From Lutimonas halocynthiae (lineage in GTDB: Bacteria > Bacteroidota > Bacteroidia > Flavobacteriales > Flavobacteriaceae), in contig NZ_JAUFQO010000016.1 in assembly GCF_030409835.1 (NCBI RefSeq), forward strand, positions 620,001 through 684,000: a DNA stretch of 64,000 nt, written 5' to 3'. The position numbers and the translations under genes were made by a program. Below the pieces are notes generated by a model. That model saw only the letters and a program-made list of their open reading frames with translations, was not told the origin of the DNA and did no database searches. Shown in pieces: positions 41,083-50,812 of this stretch; the first letter of the stretch is position 1; every line of letters begins with the position of its first letter.

Positions 41083-42714
41083 ATGGCCAACAATAATATT
41101 CGAGCACTTTCATCAAGAAAGGGGCTAGAAAATAACTTGTTTGAAAAAATAGCTGAATTGTCAAAGAGCGATTCAACAGCTGAATCATTTCAGGAACTTT
41201 CAAAACAGTTTATGATAGATGATTCAGTAGTCTTTGGGACTGCCTCATTCTATGACTTCATAAAAGAAGATGAAAGGAATAAAAGTATTCGGGTATGCAA
41301 TGGTACAGCATGTATGGTTGCCGGAACCCAATCAAAAATTCAATCTTTACTGGAAAGTAATTTTGATCAGGATAAAATCGGTCATGTAGCCTGTATTGGT
41401 CACTGTCATTCAAATGGTGCCGTCATGTATAAAGACCATACTTATACGGTAAAATCAGATGCGCATTTTAAGGGAATTATCGCCCTGAACGACGCAGATA
41501 GACAGCTTGAAAATGTCTATCATATTGAGTCAAATACAGAGCCTGTTCTTATTGGAAAGATCAATGACATCAGCGCGTTCTTTAAGCTTGCTGATCAATT
41601 TAAAGCCGATAAAGAGACGATCATAGCAGAATTAAAAGATTCTAAACTTAGAGGAAGAGGTGGCGCAGGCTTTCCTTTCTGGTTTAAACTTGACGCAGTT
41701 GCAAAGGAAGTCAATAATCAAAAATATATCGTTTGTAATGCCGATGAAGGAGATCCGGGTGCTTATAGTGACATGTACCTTATGGAGCATCAACCTTATA
41801 AAGTGCTATTTGGAATGCTACTTGCCGGAATTAGTGTAGGAGCTGACACCGGAGTCATTTATATCAGGGGCGAATATCCTAATTCAATTCGGATTATGGA
41901 AAAAGCCATCACTTTTTTAAATGATCAAAACCTAATCGAAGGCTTTAAATTTAAAATCATAAAAGGCCAGGGCAGTTATGTATGCGGCGAAGAAACAGCT
42001 TTGTTAAACTCTATTGAAGGTCTTAGACCTGAGGTAAGAGTCAGACCTCCTTATCCCGCACAATACGGTCTTTATGGCAAGCCCACTGTATTGAGTAATG
42101 TAGAGACTTTTGCAAACATTCATTGGATATTGAACAAAGGCGGTAAAGCATTTGCTTCATTAGGTACAGCACAATCGTCTGGCACAAAACTGGTGTCGCT
42201 TGACAGTTTTTTTAAGCGCCCTGGAATTTATGAAGTTGAGATGGGTACACCACTGAAGGTCGTATTTGAGGAATATGGTAAAGGTCTAAAAGATGATATA
42301 AAAGCTTTTCAAATTGGTGGCCCGTTGGGAGGCATCGTGCCCTTGACAAAAATAAATGAACTGAACTTAGATTTCGAGTCATTGAATGATGCTGGTTTTT
42401 TACTTGGACATGCGAGCGTAGTTTCTATTCCTGAAAGTTTTCCGATGGTAAAATTTATCACACACCTGCTTAAGTTCACTGCAGAAGAAAGTTGTGGAAA
42501 ATGTTATCCTTGCAGGATAGGATCGTATCGTGGCTTTGAAATGCTCGAAAAAGCACAAAATGAAGACTATAAGATTGATAGACAATTATTTGACGATCTT
42601 ATTGAAACGCTTGAAATTGGTTCTTTATGCGCACTTGGAGGCGGTGTACCCCTACCGGTAAAGAATGCGCTACAATATTTCCAAACAGAGTTGAAAACTT
42701 ATTTTCAATCCTAA
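41083..42714 (+). CDS. Formate dehydrogenase NADH-binding subunit (NuoE-NuoF fusion)
   Basis: 543 residues. Residues about 65-135 are a NuoE-type [2Fe-2S] thioredoxin-like domain with C-N-G-T-A-C and C-I-G-H-C. From about 140 on it is NuoF: L-R-G-R-G-G-A-G-F near 189-197, C-N-A-D-E-G-D-P-G-A-Y near 219-229 (FMN), G-S-Y-V-C-G-E-E-T-A-L near 298-308, and the [4Fe-4S] ligands in E-S-C-G-K-C-Y-P-C near 469-477 plus S-L-C-A-L-G near 513-518. This subunit passes electrons from the molybdenum subunit to NAD. In Fds-type formate dehydrogenases these are two proteins (FdsG and FdsB); here they are one chain. It is 10 bases upstream of the catalytic subunit. It could equally serve a related molybdoenzyme. 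Confidence 0.88.
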   Translation: MANNNIRALSSRKGLENNLFEKIAELSKSDSTAESFQELSKQFMIDDSVVFGTASFYDFIKEDERNKSIRVCNGTACMVAGTQSKIQSLLESNFDQDKIGHVACIGHCHSNGAVMYKDHTYTVKSDAHFKGIIALNDADRQLENVYHIESNTEPVLIGKINDISAFFKLADQFKADKETIIAELKDSKLRGRGGAGFPFWFKLDAVAKEVNNQKYIVCNADEGDPGAYSDMYLMEHQPYKVLFGMLLAGISVGADTGVIYIRGEYPNSIRIMEKAITFLNDQNLIEGFKFKIIKGQGSYVCGEETALLNSIEGLRPEVRVRPPYPAQYGLYGKPTVLSNVETFANIHWILNKGGKAFASLGTAQSSGTKLVSLDSFFKRPGIYEVEMGTPLKVVFEEYGKGLKDDIKAFQIGGPLGGIVPLTKINELNLDFESLNDAGFLLGHASVVSIPESFPMVKFITHLLKFTAEESCGKCYPCRIGSYRGFEMLEKAQNEDYKIDRQLFDDLIETLEIGSLCALGGGVPLPVKNALQYFQTELKTYFQS

Positions 42715-42724
42715 ACTTAAACGT

Positions 42725-45436
42725 ATGAATGTATTTTTGAACGACATATCTCATATAGCAATTGAAAATGAAACCATTCTAGACTTTGTAAGAAGGATAG
42801 AAAGTCATAACGCCATCCCTACAATGTGTCAGGATGATAGACTTGATAACTTTGGTTCCTGTCGGGTATGTTCAGTTGAAGTTGCCCGCGAAAAAGGAGG
42901 CTTAACCAAAACAATGGCCTCATGTCATACGCCTGTTTTTGAAGGCGCCTATATCTACCATCAAACCGAGAAAATAAAAAGGCTGAGAAAGAACATTCTC
43001 GAACTTGTTTTGACAGATTATCCAACAGATAAGGTTTTTCCGGAAAAAGGAAAGAAAGCCACTGAGTTCCAAAAGACAATTGCTGAAATTGGCATACCCA
43101 ATGTTCGGTACCCAAAAGGGAAGAACTCTTTTGATTTAGGCAAAGACAATTCCCATCCTTATATCAAGTCTGATTTAGCACAATGCATTAATTGCTACCG
43201 CTGCGTCAGAGCCTGTGAAGAAATTCAAGGAGAAATGGTCCTAGGAATGAGCGGCCGAGGATTTGCCACGCAGATTATTAAAGGTTTTGACACGAATTTT
43301 GATCTTTCAGCCTGCGTCTCTTGTGGCGCTTGTGTTCAAACCTGCCCTACAGAAGCACTTTCTGATAAGTTTTCTACCAAAACGCTTATTCCTGATGAAA
43401 CCATCAGAACTACTTGCACCTATTGCGGCGTAGGATGTCAGCTTGACGTATCCGTAATTGACGGAGAAATCAGAGGAATACAAGCCCCTGAAACGGCAGA
43501 AGTCAACCAAGGGCACACTTGTCTAAAAGGGCGTTTTGCGTTTCAATTTTATAACCATCCTGACCGTTTACGCGAGCCATTGATCAAAAAAAATGGTGAA
43601 TTTGAGGTAGTCACTTGGGAAGAAGCCTATGATTTTATGGCTGAAAAATTACTCAAAGTCAGAGATACTTATGGAAAGGATGCCATCGGTTGTATTTCAT
43701 CTTCCAGGGCAACAAACGAAGAGAACTACCTGATGCAAAAAATGACCAGGGTAGCTTTAAATACGAATAATATTGATGGCTGTGCCAGAGTGTGCCATGC
43801 TCCGACAGCCTATGGAATGCAAAAAGCTTTTGGAACAGGTGCCGCAACAAATTCGATTGTAGACCTCGATTTAACAGACTGCATCCTTTTATTTGGTGCT
43901 AATCCTACTGAAGCGCATCCGGTAACCGGAGCAAAAATAAAACAATTATTCATGCATGGCGTGACCAGTATTGTAGTTGATCCTGTAAAAACAAGTTTAG
44001 CTAAACTGGCTATGTACCATCTCCAATTAAGACCTGGAACCAATGTTGCACTGCTTAACATGATGGGGCATTATATCGTTAAGGAAGGAAGGGTTCGAAA
44101 TGAATTCATTAAAAAGTTCACTGAACAATACCAAGAATTCTACGACCACGTGATGACTTTAGACATGGATGAATTAGAAGAAATAACAAGCGTATCGAAA
44201 GAGCTTGTTCGCAAAGCTGCTCTTGCTTATGCGAATGCAGATAATGCGATGGAATTTCATGGACTCGGAGTAACTGAACATTTTCAAGGGAGTAAAACAG
44301 TAATGCTGCTATCAAATATTGCCATGATGACTGGTAATATTGGTCGACCTGGAGTAGGCCTTAACCCACTTAGAGGACAGAACAATGTTCAGGGAGCCGC
44401 TGACATGGGCGTTCAACCCCATCAGGGCGCAGGATATATGGATGTCAACGATCCGGATGTTAATAAATATTATGCTGAAAAATACGGTGTGGCCAGTATG
44501 CCCGAAAAAGAAGGTTTAAAAATTCCGGAAATGCTCGAAGCCGCTATTGCCGGAAAATTCAAGGCCTTATGGATTATGGGTGAAGACACCTTGATGACCG
44601 ATCCCAATACCATGCATATTAGGAAGGCCATGGAACAACTTGACATCATGATTGTACAAGAATTATTCATGTCTGCAACTGCTGAAATGGCAGATGTAGT
44701 ACTGCCTGCCAGCTCTTATTTTGAAAAGAACGGGACCTTCACAAACGGTGAAAGAAGGGTGCAACGTGTGAATAAAGTCATAGAACCAATAGGAAATACC
44801 AAACCCGACGGTCAGATGATCATTGACATGATGTTTAAATTAGGATATGAACAACCAACCGGAAAAATTTACGATGCTGAATTATTATTAGAAGAAATTT
44901 CAGAGGTTATCCCATTTATGAAAGGGATAAGTTGGAACAGATTAGGTACAAACGGGCTTCAATGGCCTGTCTTAGAGAATGGTTCCGACACTAAAATCAT
45001 CCATAAAAATGGAAACTTTAAAAGAGGTAAAGGTAAATTTCACCATTTTGATTTTGAAGAGACGCCCGAATTGGTTGAACACCGAAGTAAATACCCATTC
45101 ATATTGACCACAGCCAGACAGTTAGAACACTATAACGCAGGTACTATGACCAGAAGAACTGATAACCAGCAATTATCACCTATGGATTATTTAGAGATCA
45201 ACCCATTAGATGCGGCTGATAAAGATATCTCTGCAGATGACAAGGTGCGCATATTCTCTGACAGAGGGAGTGTCAATATACCAGTCAAACTAACCTATTT
45301 AGTGAAACCGGGGGTTGTAAGAACAACCTTTCACCAACCTGATATTTTTATCAATATGATTACAGGAAATGTTGGAGATGAATACACCATGACGCCAGAA
45401 TACAAGGTAGTGGCTGTTGATTTTGAAAAAATATAG
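42725..45436 (+). CDS. NAD-linked formate dehydrogenase, molybdenum catalytic subunit
   Basis: 903 residues. N-terminal [2Fe-2S] domain (about 35-70: C-Q-D-D, C-R-V-C, C-H-T), then two ferredoxin clusters (C-I-N-C-Y-R-C-V-R-A-C near 155-165 and C-V-S-C-G-A-C-V-Q-T-C-P near 198-209), the [4Fe-4S] of the catalytic domain (T-C-T-Y-C-G-V-G-C near 231-239), and the molybdopterin body. The active site reads C-A-R-V-C-H near 353-358, so Cys357 takes the place of the selenocysteine of E. coli FdhF. N-P-L-R-G-Q-N-N-V-Q-G near 543-553 and the C-terminal molybdopterin-binding domain follow. It should oxidise formate to CO2. No fdhD/fdsC chaperone gene is in the window. Confidence 0.9.
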   Translation: MNVFLNDISHIAIENETILDFVRRIESHNAIPTMCQDDRLDNFGSCRVCSVEVAREKGGLTKTMASCHTPVFEGAYIYHQTEKIKRLRKNILELVLTDYPTDKVFPEKGKKATEFQKTIAEIGIPNVRYPKGKNSFDLGKDNSHPYIKSDLAQCINCYRCVRACEEIQGEMVLGMSGRGFATQIIKGFDTNFDLSACVSCGACVQTCPTEALSDKFSTKTLIPDETIRTTCTYCGVGCQLDVSVIDGEIRGIQAPETAEVNQGHTCLKGRFAFQFYNHPDRLREPLIKKNGEFEVVTWEEAYDFMAEKLLKVRDTYGKDAIGCISSSRATNEENYLMQKMTRVALNTNNIDGCARVCHAPTAYGMQKAFGTGAATNSIVDLDLTDCILLFGANPTEAHPVTGAKIKQLFMHGVTSIVVDPVKTSLAKLAMYHLQLRPGTNVALLNMMGHYIVKEGRVRNEFIKKFTEQYQEFYDHVMTLDMDELEEITSVSKELVRKAALAYANADNAMEFHGLGVTEHFQGSKTVMLLSNIAMMTGNIGRPGVGLNPLRGQNNVQGAADMGVQPHQGAGYMDVNDPDVNKYYAEKYGVASMPEKEGLKIPEMLEAAIAGKFKALWIMGEDTLMTDPNTMHIRKAMEQLDIMIVQELFMSATAEMADVVLPASSYFEKNGTFTNGERRVQRVNKVIEPIGNTKPDGQMIIDMMFKLGYEQPTGKIYDAELLLEEISEVIPFMKGISWNRLGTNGLQWPVLENGSDTKIIHKNGNFKRGKGKFHHFDFEETPELVEHRSKYPFILTTARQLEHYNAGTMTRRTDNQQLSPMDYLEINPLDAADKDISADDKVRIFSDRGSVNIPVKLTYLVKPGVVRTTFHQPDIFINMITGNVGDEYTMTPEYKVVAVDFEKI

Positions 45437-45443
45437 TGTAAGC

Positions 45444-46205
45444 TTATAGGTCAATCATAAGGCCATCGTATGCTAAAAATACATTCGGAGGTAATTCATT
45501 TGAAACAACTTTATGAAAACCCAAAAGGCTGCTTATATGGGTTAAATACGCTTTTTTTGGCTTTATTTCATTTATAAAACTCAAGGCTTCGTCTACATTA
45601 AAATGTGTAGGGTGAGGATGTTTTCTCAGTGCATTCACTACCAGCACATCAAGGCCTCTTAATTTCTCTTTTTCTTGCTGACTAATTGTCTTCGCATCAG
45701 TGATATAAGCAAATTTCTCAATTCTAAATCCAAATATTTTTAAATTTCCGTGCATTACTTCTATCGGCTGAATAAATTTGTTTTTTAATTCGAAACCTTG
45801 GTTATCAATAATATTTAATGAAACTTTTGGCGCACCTGCATACCTGTTTTCTGTTGCAAAAATATAAGCAAACCGCTCCTTAAGGTTTTCAGCAACGGCA
45901 GTGTCACAATGAAAATCAACATGTCCGTTACGTTGTGAAAATGGTCTGACATCATCAAGCCCAGCTGTATGATCAGCGTGATAATGAGTAAATAAAATAC
46001 CATCTAACTTATCAACTTCAGCTCTTAGCAATTGTTGCCTAAAATCCGGACCACAGTCAATGACATAAGAAGCATTCTCCCACTCTACTAAGATTGACGA
46101 TCTTAATCTCTTATCTTTTAAATCTGATGACAGACAGACTTCGTGCTTTGATCCAATAATCGGAATACCTTGTGAAGTTCCAGTACCTAAAAAGGTAATT
46201 TTCAT
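45444..46205 (-). CDS. MBL-fold metal-dependent hydrolase (PhnP-like)
   Basis: 253 residues from the ATG at 46205, giving M-K-I-T-F-L-G-T-G-T-S-Q-G; 13 codons further upstream are not conserved. Metal ligands: F-T-H-Y-H-A-D-H-T-A-G-L near 78-89, a later L-T-H-I-S near 223-227. The opening G-T-G-T-S-Q-G-I-P near 7-15 and P-D-F-R-Q-Q-L near 60-66 are those of the PhnP/phosphodiesterase branch of the beta-lactamase superfamily, which includes cyclic phosphodiesterases and RNase Z relatives. The substrate here is unknown. It is convergent with the formate dehydrogenase gene, with 7 bases between the stops. Confidence 0.88.
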   Translation of the reverse strand: MKITFLGTGTSQGIPIIGSKHEVCLSSDLKDKRLRSSILVEWENASYVIDCGPDFRQQLLRAEVDKLDGILFTHYHADHTAGLDDVRPFSQRNGHVDFHCDTAVAENLKERFAYIFATENRYAGAPKVSLNIIDNQGFELKNKFIQPIEVMHGNLKIFGFRIEKFAYITDAKTISQQEKEKLRGLDVLVVNALRKHPHPTHFNVDEALSFINEIKPKKAYLTHISSLLGFHKVVSNELPPNVFLAYDGLMIDL

Positions 46206-46430
46206 AAAAATATTATTTCCTGCTAATTTAACATTTAATGACAATAATTCTTAGCTAAAATAACCGAATAACCAAGATTTATTAATCTTTATTTCCTTTC
46301 TATGCGACTCTTCAAAATTTTTTAATAGATTCAATAATTATTCGACCGTATTGCAAGTAACAAAGTGATTTATATCAGTATTTAAGCTTATATTATGTTC
46401 TAAATTTATTGTGAAATCAAAACTTTAAAG

Positions 46431-47531
46431 ATGAAATTAGGTATTCTAAAAGAAACTGAATCTAGTGAGAAAAGAGTTTCTATATCACCAAAAATAGCCA
46501 AGCAGTTAATAGAAAATGGATTTGAAGTTCTGGTTGAAGATGACGCCGGCTCTTCTTCCAAATTCAAAAACGCTTATTATGAAAAAGCCGGAGCTATAAT
46601 TGAAAAAAGAGGTGCTGTTTACAAGAATAGCGATGTATTGATTAAAATAAATCCTTTTGATCAGGATGGATTAAAACTGGTTGATAAGCATCATATTCTG
46701 ATTTGCCAGCTTTTTCACAAGTCTCATCCGGGAATCGTAAAACAAATAGCTGAAATAGGAGCCACTGTATTTTCAATGGATGCTTTACCCAGAATATCTC
46801 GTGCTCAAGACATGGATGTCTTAAGCTCGCAAAGTAATCTGGCCGGTTATAAAGCCGTTATCAAAGGGGCCTATGAAATGACAAAAATATTTCCATTAAT
46901 GATGACAGCCGCCGGCACCATTACACCGTCAAGAGTGCTTATATACGGCGTTGGTGTTGCTGGCCTTCAGGCCATTGCAACCGCTAAAAGATTGGGGGCC
47001 ATCGTTGAAGCCACTGATATCAGAATGGAAACAAAGGAACAAGCAGAATCACTTGGAGCAAAATTTATTTCAGTTGACAGTAATGATGACGCTTCTGAAA
47101 ATGGTTATGCAAAAGCCGCCTCAGAAGATTATGCCAGACGGCAAAAAGAAGCGGTAAATGAATCTTTGTACAAAGCAGACTTAGTGATAACCACCGCCAT
47201 GGTCCCTGGGAGAAAATCACCAGTTTTAATAACTGAAGAACAGGTTTTGGAAATGAAAAATGGTGCTGTCATTATTGATCTTGCCGCTGCACAAGGTGGT
47301 AATTGCGAGCTGAGTAAAATGAATAAACCAGTCGTTAAAAATGGTGTAAAAATTATTGGAACAACGATCGCTCCTGAAAGTGTATCCACAAATGCCAGTG
47401 ACCTTTATGCCAAAAACATGTATAACTTTATCATGCTCTTAACTGAAAATAATGAATTTAAATTTGATTTGGAAGATGAAATTACGGATGAAACATTAAT
47501 CGTTAAAGACGGCGTCATCAGAAAAACATAA
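46431..47531 (+). CDS. pntA1: NAD(P) transhydrogenase subunit alpha, NAD-binding part
   Basis: 366 residues. It begins M-K-L-G-I-L-K-E-T-E-S-S-E-K-R-V, close to alanine dehydrogenase and PntA domain I; A-Q-D-M-D-V-L-S-S-Q-S-N-L-A-G-Y-K-A near 124-141 is the conserved loop, and the Rossmann motif is Y-G-V-G-V-A-G-L-Q-A near 170-179. This soluble domain binds NADH and hands hydride to the NADP domain in PntB, driven by the proton gradient. E. coli PntA is one chain; here, as in many Bacteroidota and alpha-proteobacteria, it is split into a soluble and a membrane piece. It is 14 bases upstream of the next gene. Confidence 0.93.
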   Translation: MKLGILKETESSEKRVSISPKIAKQLIENGFEVLVEDDAGSSSKFKNAYYEKAGAIIEKRGAVYKNSDVLIKINPFDQDGLKLVDKHHILICQLFHKSHPGIVKQIAEIGATVFSMDALPRISRAQDMDVLSSQSNLAGYKAVIKGAYEMTKIFPLMMTAAGTITPSRVLIYGVGVAGLQAIATAKRLGAIVEATDIRMETKEQAESLGAKFISVDSNDDASENGYAKAASEDYARRQKEAVNESLYKADLVITTAMVPGRKSPVLITEEQVLEMKNGAVIIDLAAAQGGNCELSKMNKPVVKNGVKIIGTTIAPESVSTNASDLYAKNMYNFIMLLTENNEFKFDLEDEITDETLIVKDGVIRKT

Positions 47532-47545
47532 ATAAATAATTAAAT

Positions 47546-47854
47546 ATGAATGAGTTAATAGAATTAATTAGTGATAATCTTCAAATGATCTACATCGTCA
47601 TTCTTATGATTTTTGTGGGTGTTGAAGTGATAGGACACGTTCCTGCTGTGTTACATACACCGCTTATGTCTGGGGCAAATGCCATTCATGGGGTTGTAAT
47701 CATCGGAGCAATCTTAGTGATGTTGGGGGCTGAACCAGATAATATTTTGGCTTTATCCCTTGGTTTTGTAGCTGTATTGCTAGGAACTTTAAACGTGGTT
47801 GGTGGTTTTGTTGTGACCGATCGCATGTTAGAAATGTTTAAAAAGAAAAAGTAA
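47546..47854 (+). CDS. pntA2: NAD(P) transhydrogenase subunit alpha, membrane part
   Basis: 102 residues with three or four membrane helices (about 11-30, 40-60 and 65-95). It corresponds to the small membrane domain dIIa at the end of PntA: G-V-E-V-I-G-H-V-P-A-V-L-H-T-P-L-M-S-G-A-N-A near 23-44 and G-G-F-V-V-T-D-R-M-L near 87-96, both standard. Its stop codon overlaps the ATG of pntB by one base, so the two proteins are translationally coupled. Confidence 0.93.
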   Translation: MNELIELISDNLQMIYIVILMIFVGVEVIGHVPAVLHTPLMSGANAIHGVVIIGAILVMLGAEPDNILALSLGFVAVLLGTLNVVGGFVVTDRMLEMFKKKK

Positions 47855-49245
47855 TGGAATATATATTCAGCCTTGAAATTATTTATTTGATCGCTTCGGT
47901 GACTTATATTTTTGGACTTAAAATGCTTGGGCACCCTGAGACGGCCCGCAAAGGAAATTTAATTGCTGCTTTTGGTATGACTTTAGCCATATTAGGCACT
48001 ATTTTCCTGCATCAGGGTGAAGTAGCAAGTATTATTTATGTCCTTATTGTGATTGCCATTCTCATCGGAACTATAGTTGGATGGGGAGTCGCGAAAAAAG
48101 TTGGTATGACAAAAATGCCTGAGTTGGTCTCTTTGTTCAACGGGATGGGTGGTGCCAGTGCGGCGCTTATCGGTTTAATTGAATTTCACCATTATGCAGG
48201 TGACCAAATATCCATCCTTACAATTATTGCTGGGGTAATTATTGGTAGTATTTCATTTTCAGGAAGTATGATTGCCTGGGCCAAGCTTAATGGGACCTTA
48301 AATAAACCTTTACGGTTACCAGCCTATAATATTGTGAACAATACCATGCTAATTGCCATACTTGCGTTCGGCGCCTATATTGTTTACTCAGGTATTGATA
48401 GTCAGTTGTATTTATATATTATTTTCTTTGCTGCTTTAGCTTATGGTATTCTATTTGTAATGCCTATTGGAGGTGCAGACATGCCCGTGGTTATTTCATT
48501 ATTGAATTCATTTACCGGACTTGCCGCTGCATTTGGCGGGTTCCTTTATGGAAATATGGTGATGCTAACCGGTGGTATTTTGGTAGGCTCTGCAGGTACT
48601 ATTCTTACATTTGCCATGTGTGACGCCATGAACAGGTCACTGGCCAGCGTCATATTTGGCGCCTTTGGGGAAGGAACTGTAAACGCAGACCCATCTCAAA
48701 AATCGGCTCAGGGAACTGTTAAGAAAACCACACCTAGTGATGCTGCTATACTTATGAATTATGCGAATCGGGTAATCATAGTTCCTGGCTACGGATTAGC
48801 TGTTGCACAGGCACAGCATGTAATACATGAATTGGAGCTACTTCTAGAGAAAAAAGGAGTTGAAGTAAAATACGCCATTCATCCTGTTGCTGGTAGAATG
48901 CCAGGGCATATGAATGTATTGCTAGCCGAAACTAATGTAGACTATGATAAACTAATTGAAATGGATGACATCAATCCAGAGTTTCAAAATACCGATGCTG
49001 TTTTAGTTGTAGGAGCGAATGATGTGGTGAATCCAGCCGCTTATAATGATCCATCCAGTCCGATATATGGAATGCCAATTTTGGATGTGGAAAAATCAAA
49101 AAGTATCATAATCAATAAAAGGAGTATGAATCCAGGCTATGCCGGAATTGAAAACGAGCTATTCTTTAATCAAAAGACGTCTATGCTATTTGGTGATGCT
49201 AAGGACGTACTTACTAAACTTGTTCAGGAGTTAAAAAACATGTAA
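47854..49245 (+). CDS. pntB: NAD(P) transhydrogenase subunit beta
   Basis: 463 residues. The first about 260 residues hold some eight or nine membrane helices (dIIb; M-P-E-L-V-S-L-F-N-G-M-G-G-A-S-A-A near 88-104 is the conserved proton-path segment). The C-terminal NADP-binding domain (about 285-463) shows I-V-P-G-Y-G-L-A-V-A-Q-A-Q near 309-321, H-P-V-A-G-R-M-P-G-H-M-N-V near 347-359, and V-G-A-N-D-V-V-N-P-A near 388-397. Together with pntA1 and pntA2 it forms the inner-membrane enzyme that uses the proton gradient to make NADPH from NADH. It ends the operon. Confidence 0.95.
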   Translation: MEYIFSLEIIYLIASVTYIFGLKMLGHPETARKGNLIAAFGMTLAILGTIFLHQGEVASIIYVLIVIAILIGTIVGWGVAKKVGMTKMPELVSLFNGMGGASAALIGLIEFHHYAGDQISILTIIAGVIIGSISFSGSMIAWAKLNGTLNKPLRLPAYNIVNNTMLIAILAFGAYIVYSGIDSQLYLYIIFFAALAYGILFVMPIGGADMPVVISLLNSFTGLAAAFGGFLYGNMVMLTGGILVGSAGTILTFAMCDAMNRSLASVIFGAFGEGTVNADPSQKSAQGTVKKTTPSDAAILMNYANRVIIVPGYGLAVAQAQHVIHELELLLEKKGVEVKYAIHPVAGRMPGHMNVLLAETNVDYDKLIEMDDINPEFQNTDAVLVVGANDVVNPAAYNDPSSPIYGMPILDVEKSKSIIINKRSMNPGYAGIENELFFNQKTSMLFGDAKDVLTKLVQELKNM

Positions 49246-49351
49246 CGCTCTTTTGAGGTAAAATACAACATGGTCAACTCCCTATAATTTTTGGAGCAAA
49301 ATCTTTTTACTCATTAAATCTTGAGTATATTTGTTCAAAAAATAAGTAGGG

Positions 49352-50812
49352 ATGAGATTTATCAAAGGTGATAAAGAACTTGAACATGTTCTTTCGGTTA
49401 AACAAAAGTCACTTCGTGTTAACTTGAATGAGCATATTTATGGGACCTTCGCAGAGATTGGTGCAGGCCAGGAAACTGTAAGGCATTTTTTCAGAGCCGG
49501 TGGCGCTTCAGGTACAATTGCAAAGGCAATGTCTGCCTATGATAAAGATTTTTCTGATGCCATTTACGGCATTGAAACAGATCGTAGGTATGTTACCGAA
49601 TCACGTCTGAGAAAAATGCTGCATCATGAGGTTGAGTTGATTGAGGATCGATTAAACCGGGACAAACATCCCAACAAAATATTTTTCTCCTACGCCAATA
49701 CGGTTACAACCATTGATTTTGCTAAAAATTTCAAAGGACATGGTTGGGTTGGAATACGTTTTCAAATGGATGCCTTAGAGGATTATAATGAAATAGTGCT
49801 CCATGTTCGTTTTAAGCAATCAGATTCGAAATTACAACAGGAAACACTTGGTACATTAGGGGCTAACCTAATTTATGGCGCTTTTTATCTCAACGATAGT
49901 CCAAAAGATCTTTTAAAGTCTTTTTACGATAATATTGATAGTGATACCATTGAAATCGATATGGTTGACTTTTCAGGACCAAGATTTATGTATGTTGACA
50001 ATCGATTGATGAGTTTGCATTTACTTAAAAATGGCATGACCAATGCTGTGATGTTCGGCCCCGATGGAAATAACCTATTACCTGCTCAACAACTTTATAA
50101 GAAAAATATCTTGGCTTTAAGAGGCAGTTACAGACCGGTAACCAGGGTCAACATGGAAATTTATGAGGAATCGAAAAAAATGTTTTTCTCTGACAAAAGG
50201 GTGAATGAAAAGAATACCCATGTAATATTTGAAATCACGCTTGCCAATTTAAGATCAGAAGGAAAAATCAACGAAAGAGACTTTTTGGATAGGGCCGAAT
50301 TATTGTGCTCCCTGGGTCAAACCGTAATGATCACGAATTTCCAGGAATATTACAAACTAGTGGATTACTTCTCAGAATTCACCAAAGCAAGAATGGGCTT
50401 GGCTATGGGTGTTTACAATCTGATTCAGATATTTGATGAAAAATACTACAGAGACTTAAGTGGTGGTGTTCTTGAAGCCTTCGGAAAATTATTTTACAAG
50501 GATCTCAAGATATACCTATATCCATTAAAAGACCTCGAATCTGGAGAAATCATTACAAGTAAGAACCTGAAGGTACATCCTAGAATGAAGGAATTATACA
50601 AATATTTCAAATTCAATGGAAGGATCGCAGATATTACAAAATTCGACCCTGAATTACTGGAAATATTTTCTCGTAAAGCATTTAAAATGATTGTTGATGG
50701 TAAAAGCGGATGGGAAGAAATGTTGCCAGAAGGAGTTGGAAAAATAATAAAGGATAAAAGATTATTTGGTTATAGTCGAAGGAAACACGAAAAAAAAAGT
50801 AAAACTAATTAA
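49352..50812 (+). CDS. Conserved protein of unknown role
   Basis: 486 residues, no signal peptide and no membrane helix. It begins F-I-K-G-D-K-E-L-E-H-V-L-S-V-K-Q-K-S-L near 3-21, then H-I-Y-G-T-F-A-E-I-G-A-G-Q-E near 28-41 and F-F-R-A-G-G-A-S-G-T-I-A-K near 45-57. I recall close relatives across Bacteroidota and some other phyla, often labelled nucleotidyltransferase or receptor in automatic annotation; none of the nucleotide-transferase signatures (G-x-F-x-P-x-H-x-G-H) or receptor features is present, so those labels look wrong. The glycine-rich opening could bind a nucleotide or metabolite. It stands alone, with a TATATTTG box at 49326-49333 and a strong terminator. Confidence 0.8.
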   Translation: MRFIKGDKELEHVLSVKQKSLRVNLNEHIYGTFAEIGAGQETVRHFFRAGGASGTIAKAMSAYDKDFSDAIYGIETDRRYVTESRLRKMLHHEVELIEDRLNRDKHPNKIFFSYANTVTTIDFAKNFKGHGWVGIRFQMDALEDYNEIVLHVRFKQSDSKLQQETLGTLGANLIYGAFYLNDSPKDLLKSFYDNIDSDTIEIDMVDFSGPRFMYVDNRLMSLHLLKNGMTNAVMFGPDGNNLLPAQQLYKKNILALRGSYRPVTRVNMEIYEESKKMFFSDKRVNEKNTHVIFEITLANLRSEGKINERDFLDRAELLCSLGQTVMITNFQEYYKLVDYFSEFTKARMGLAMGVYNLIQIFDEKYYRDLSGGVLEAFGKLFYKDLKIYLYPLKDLESGEIITSKNLKVHPRMKELYKYFKFNGRIADITKFDPELLEIFSRKAFKMIVDGKSGWEEMLPEGVGKIIKDKRLFGYSRRKHEKKSKTN

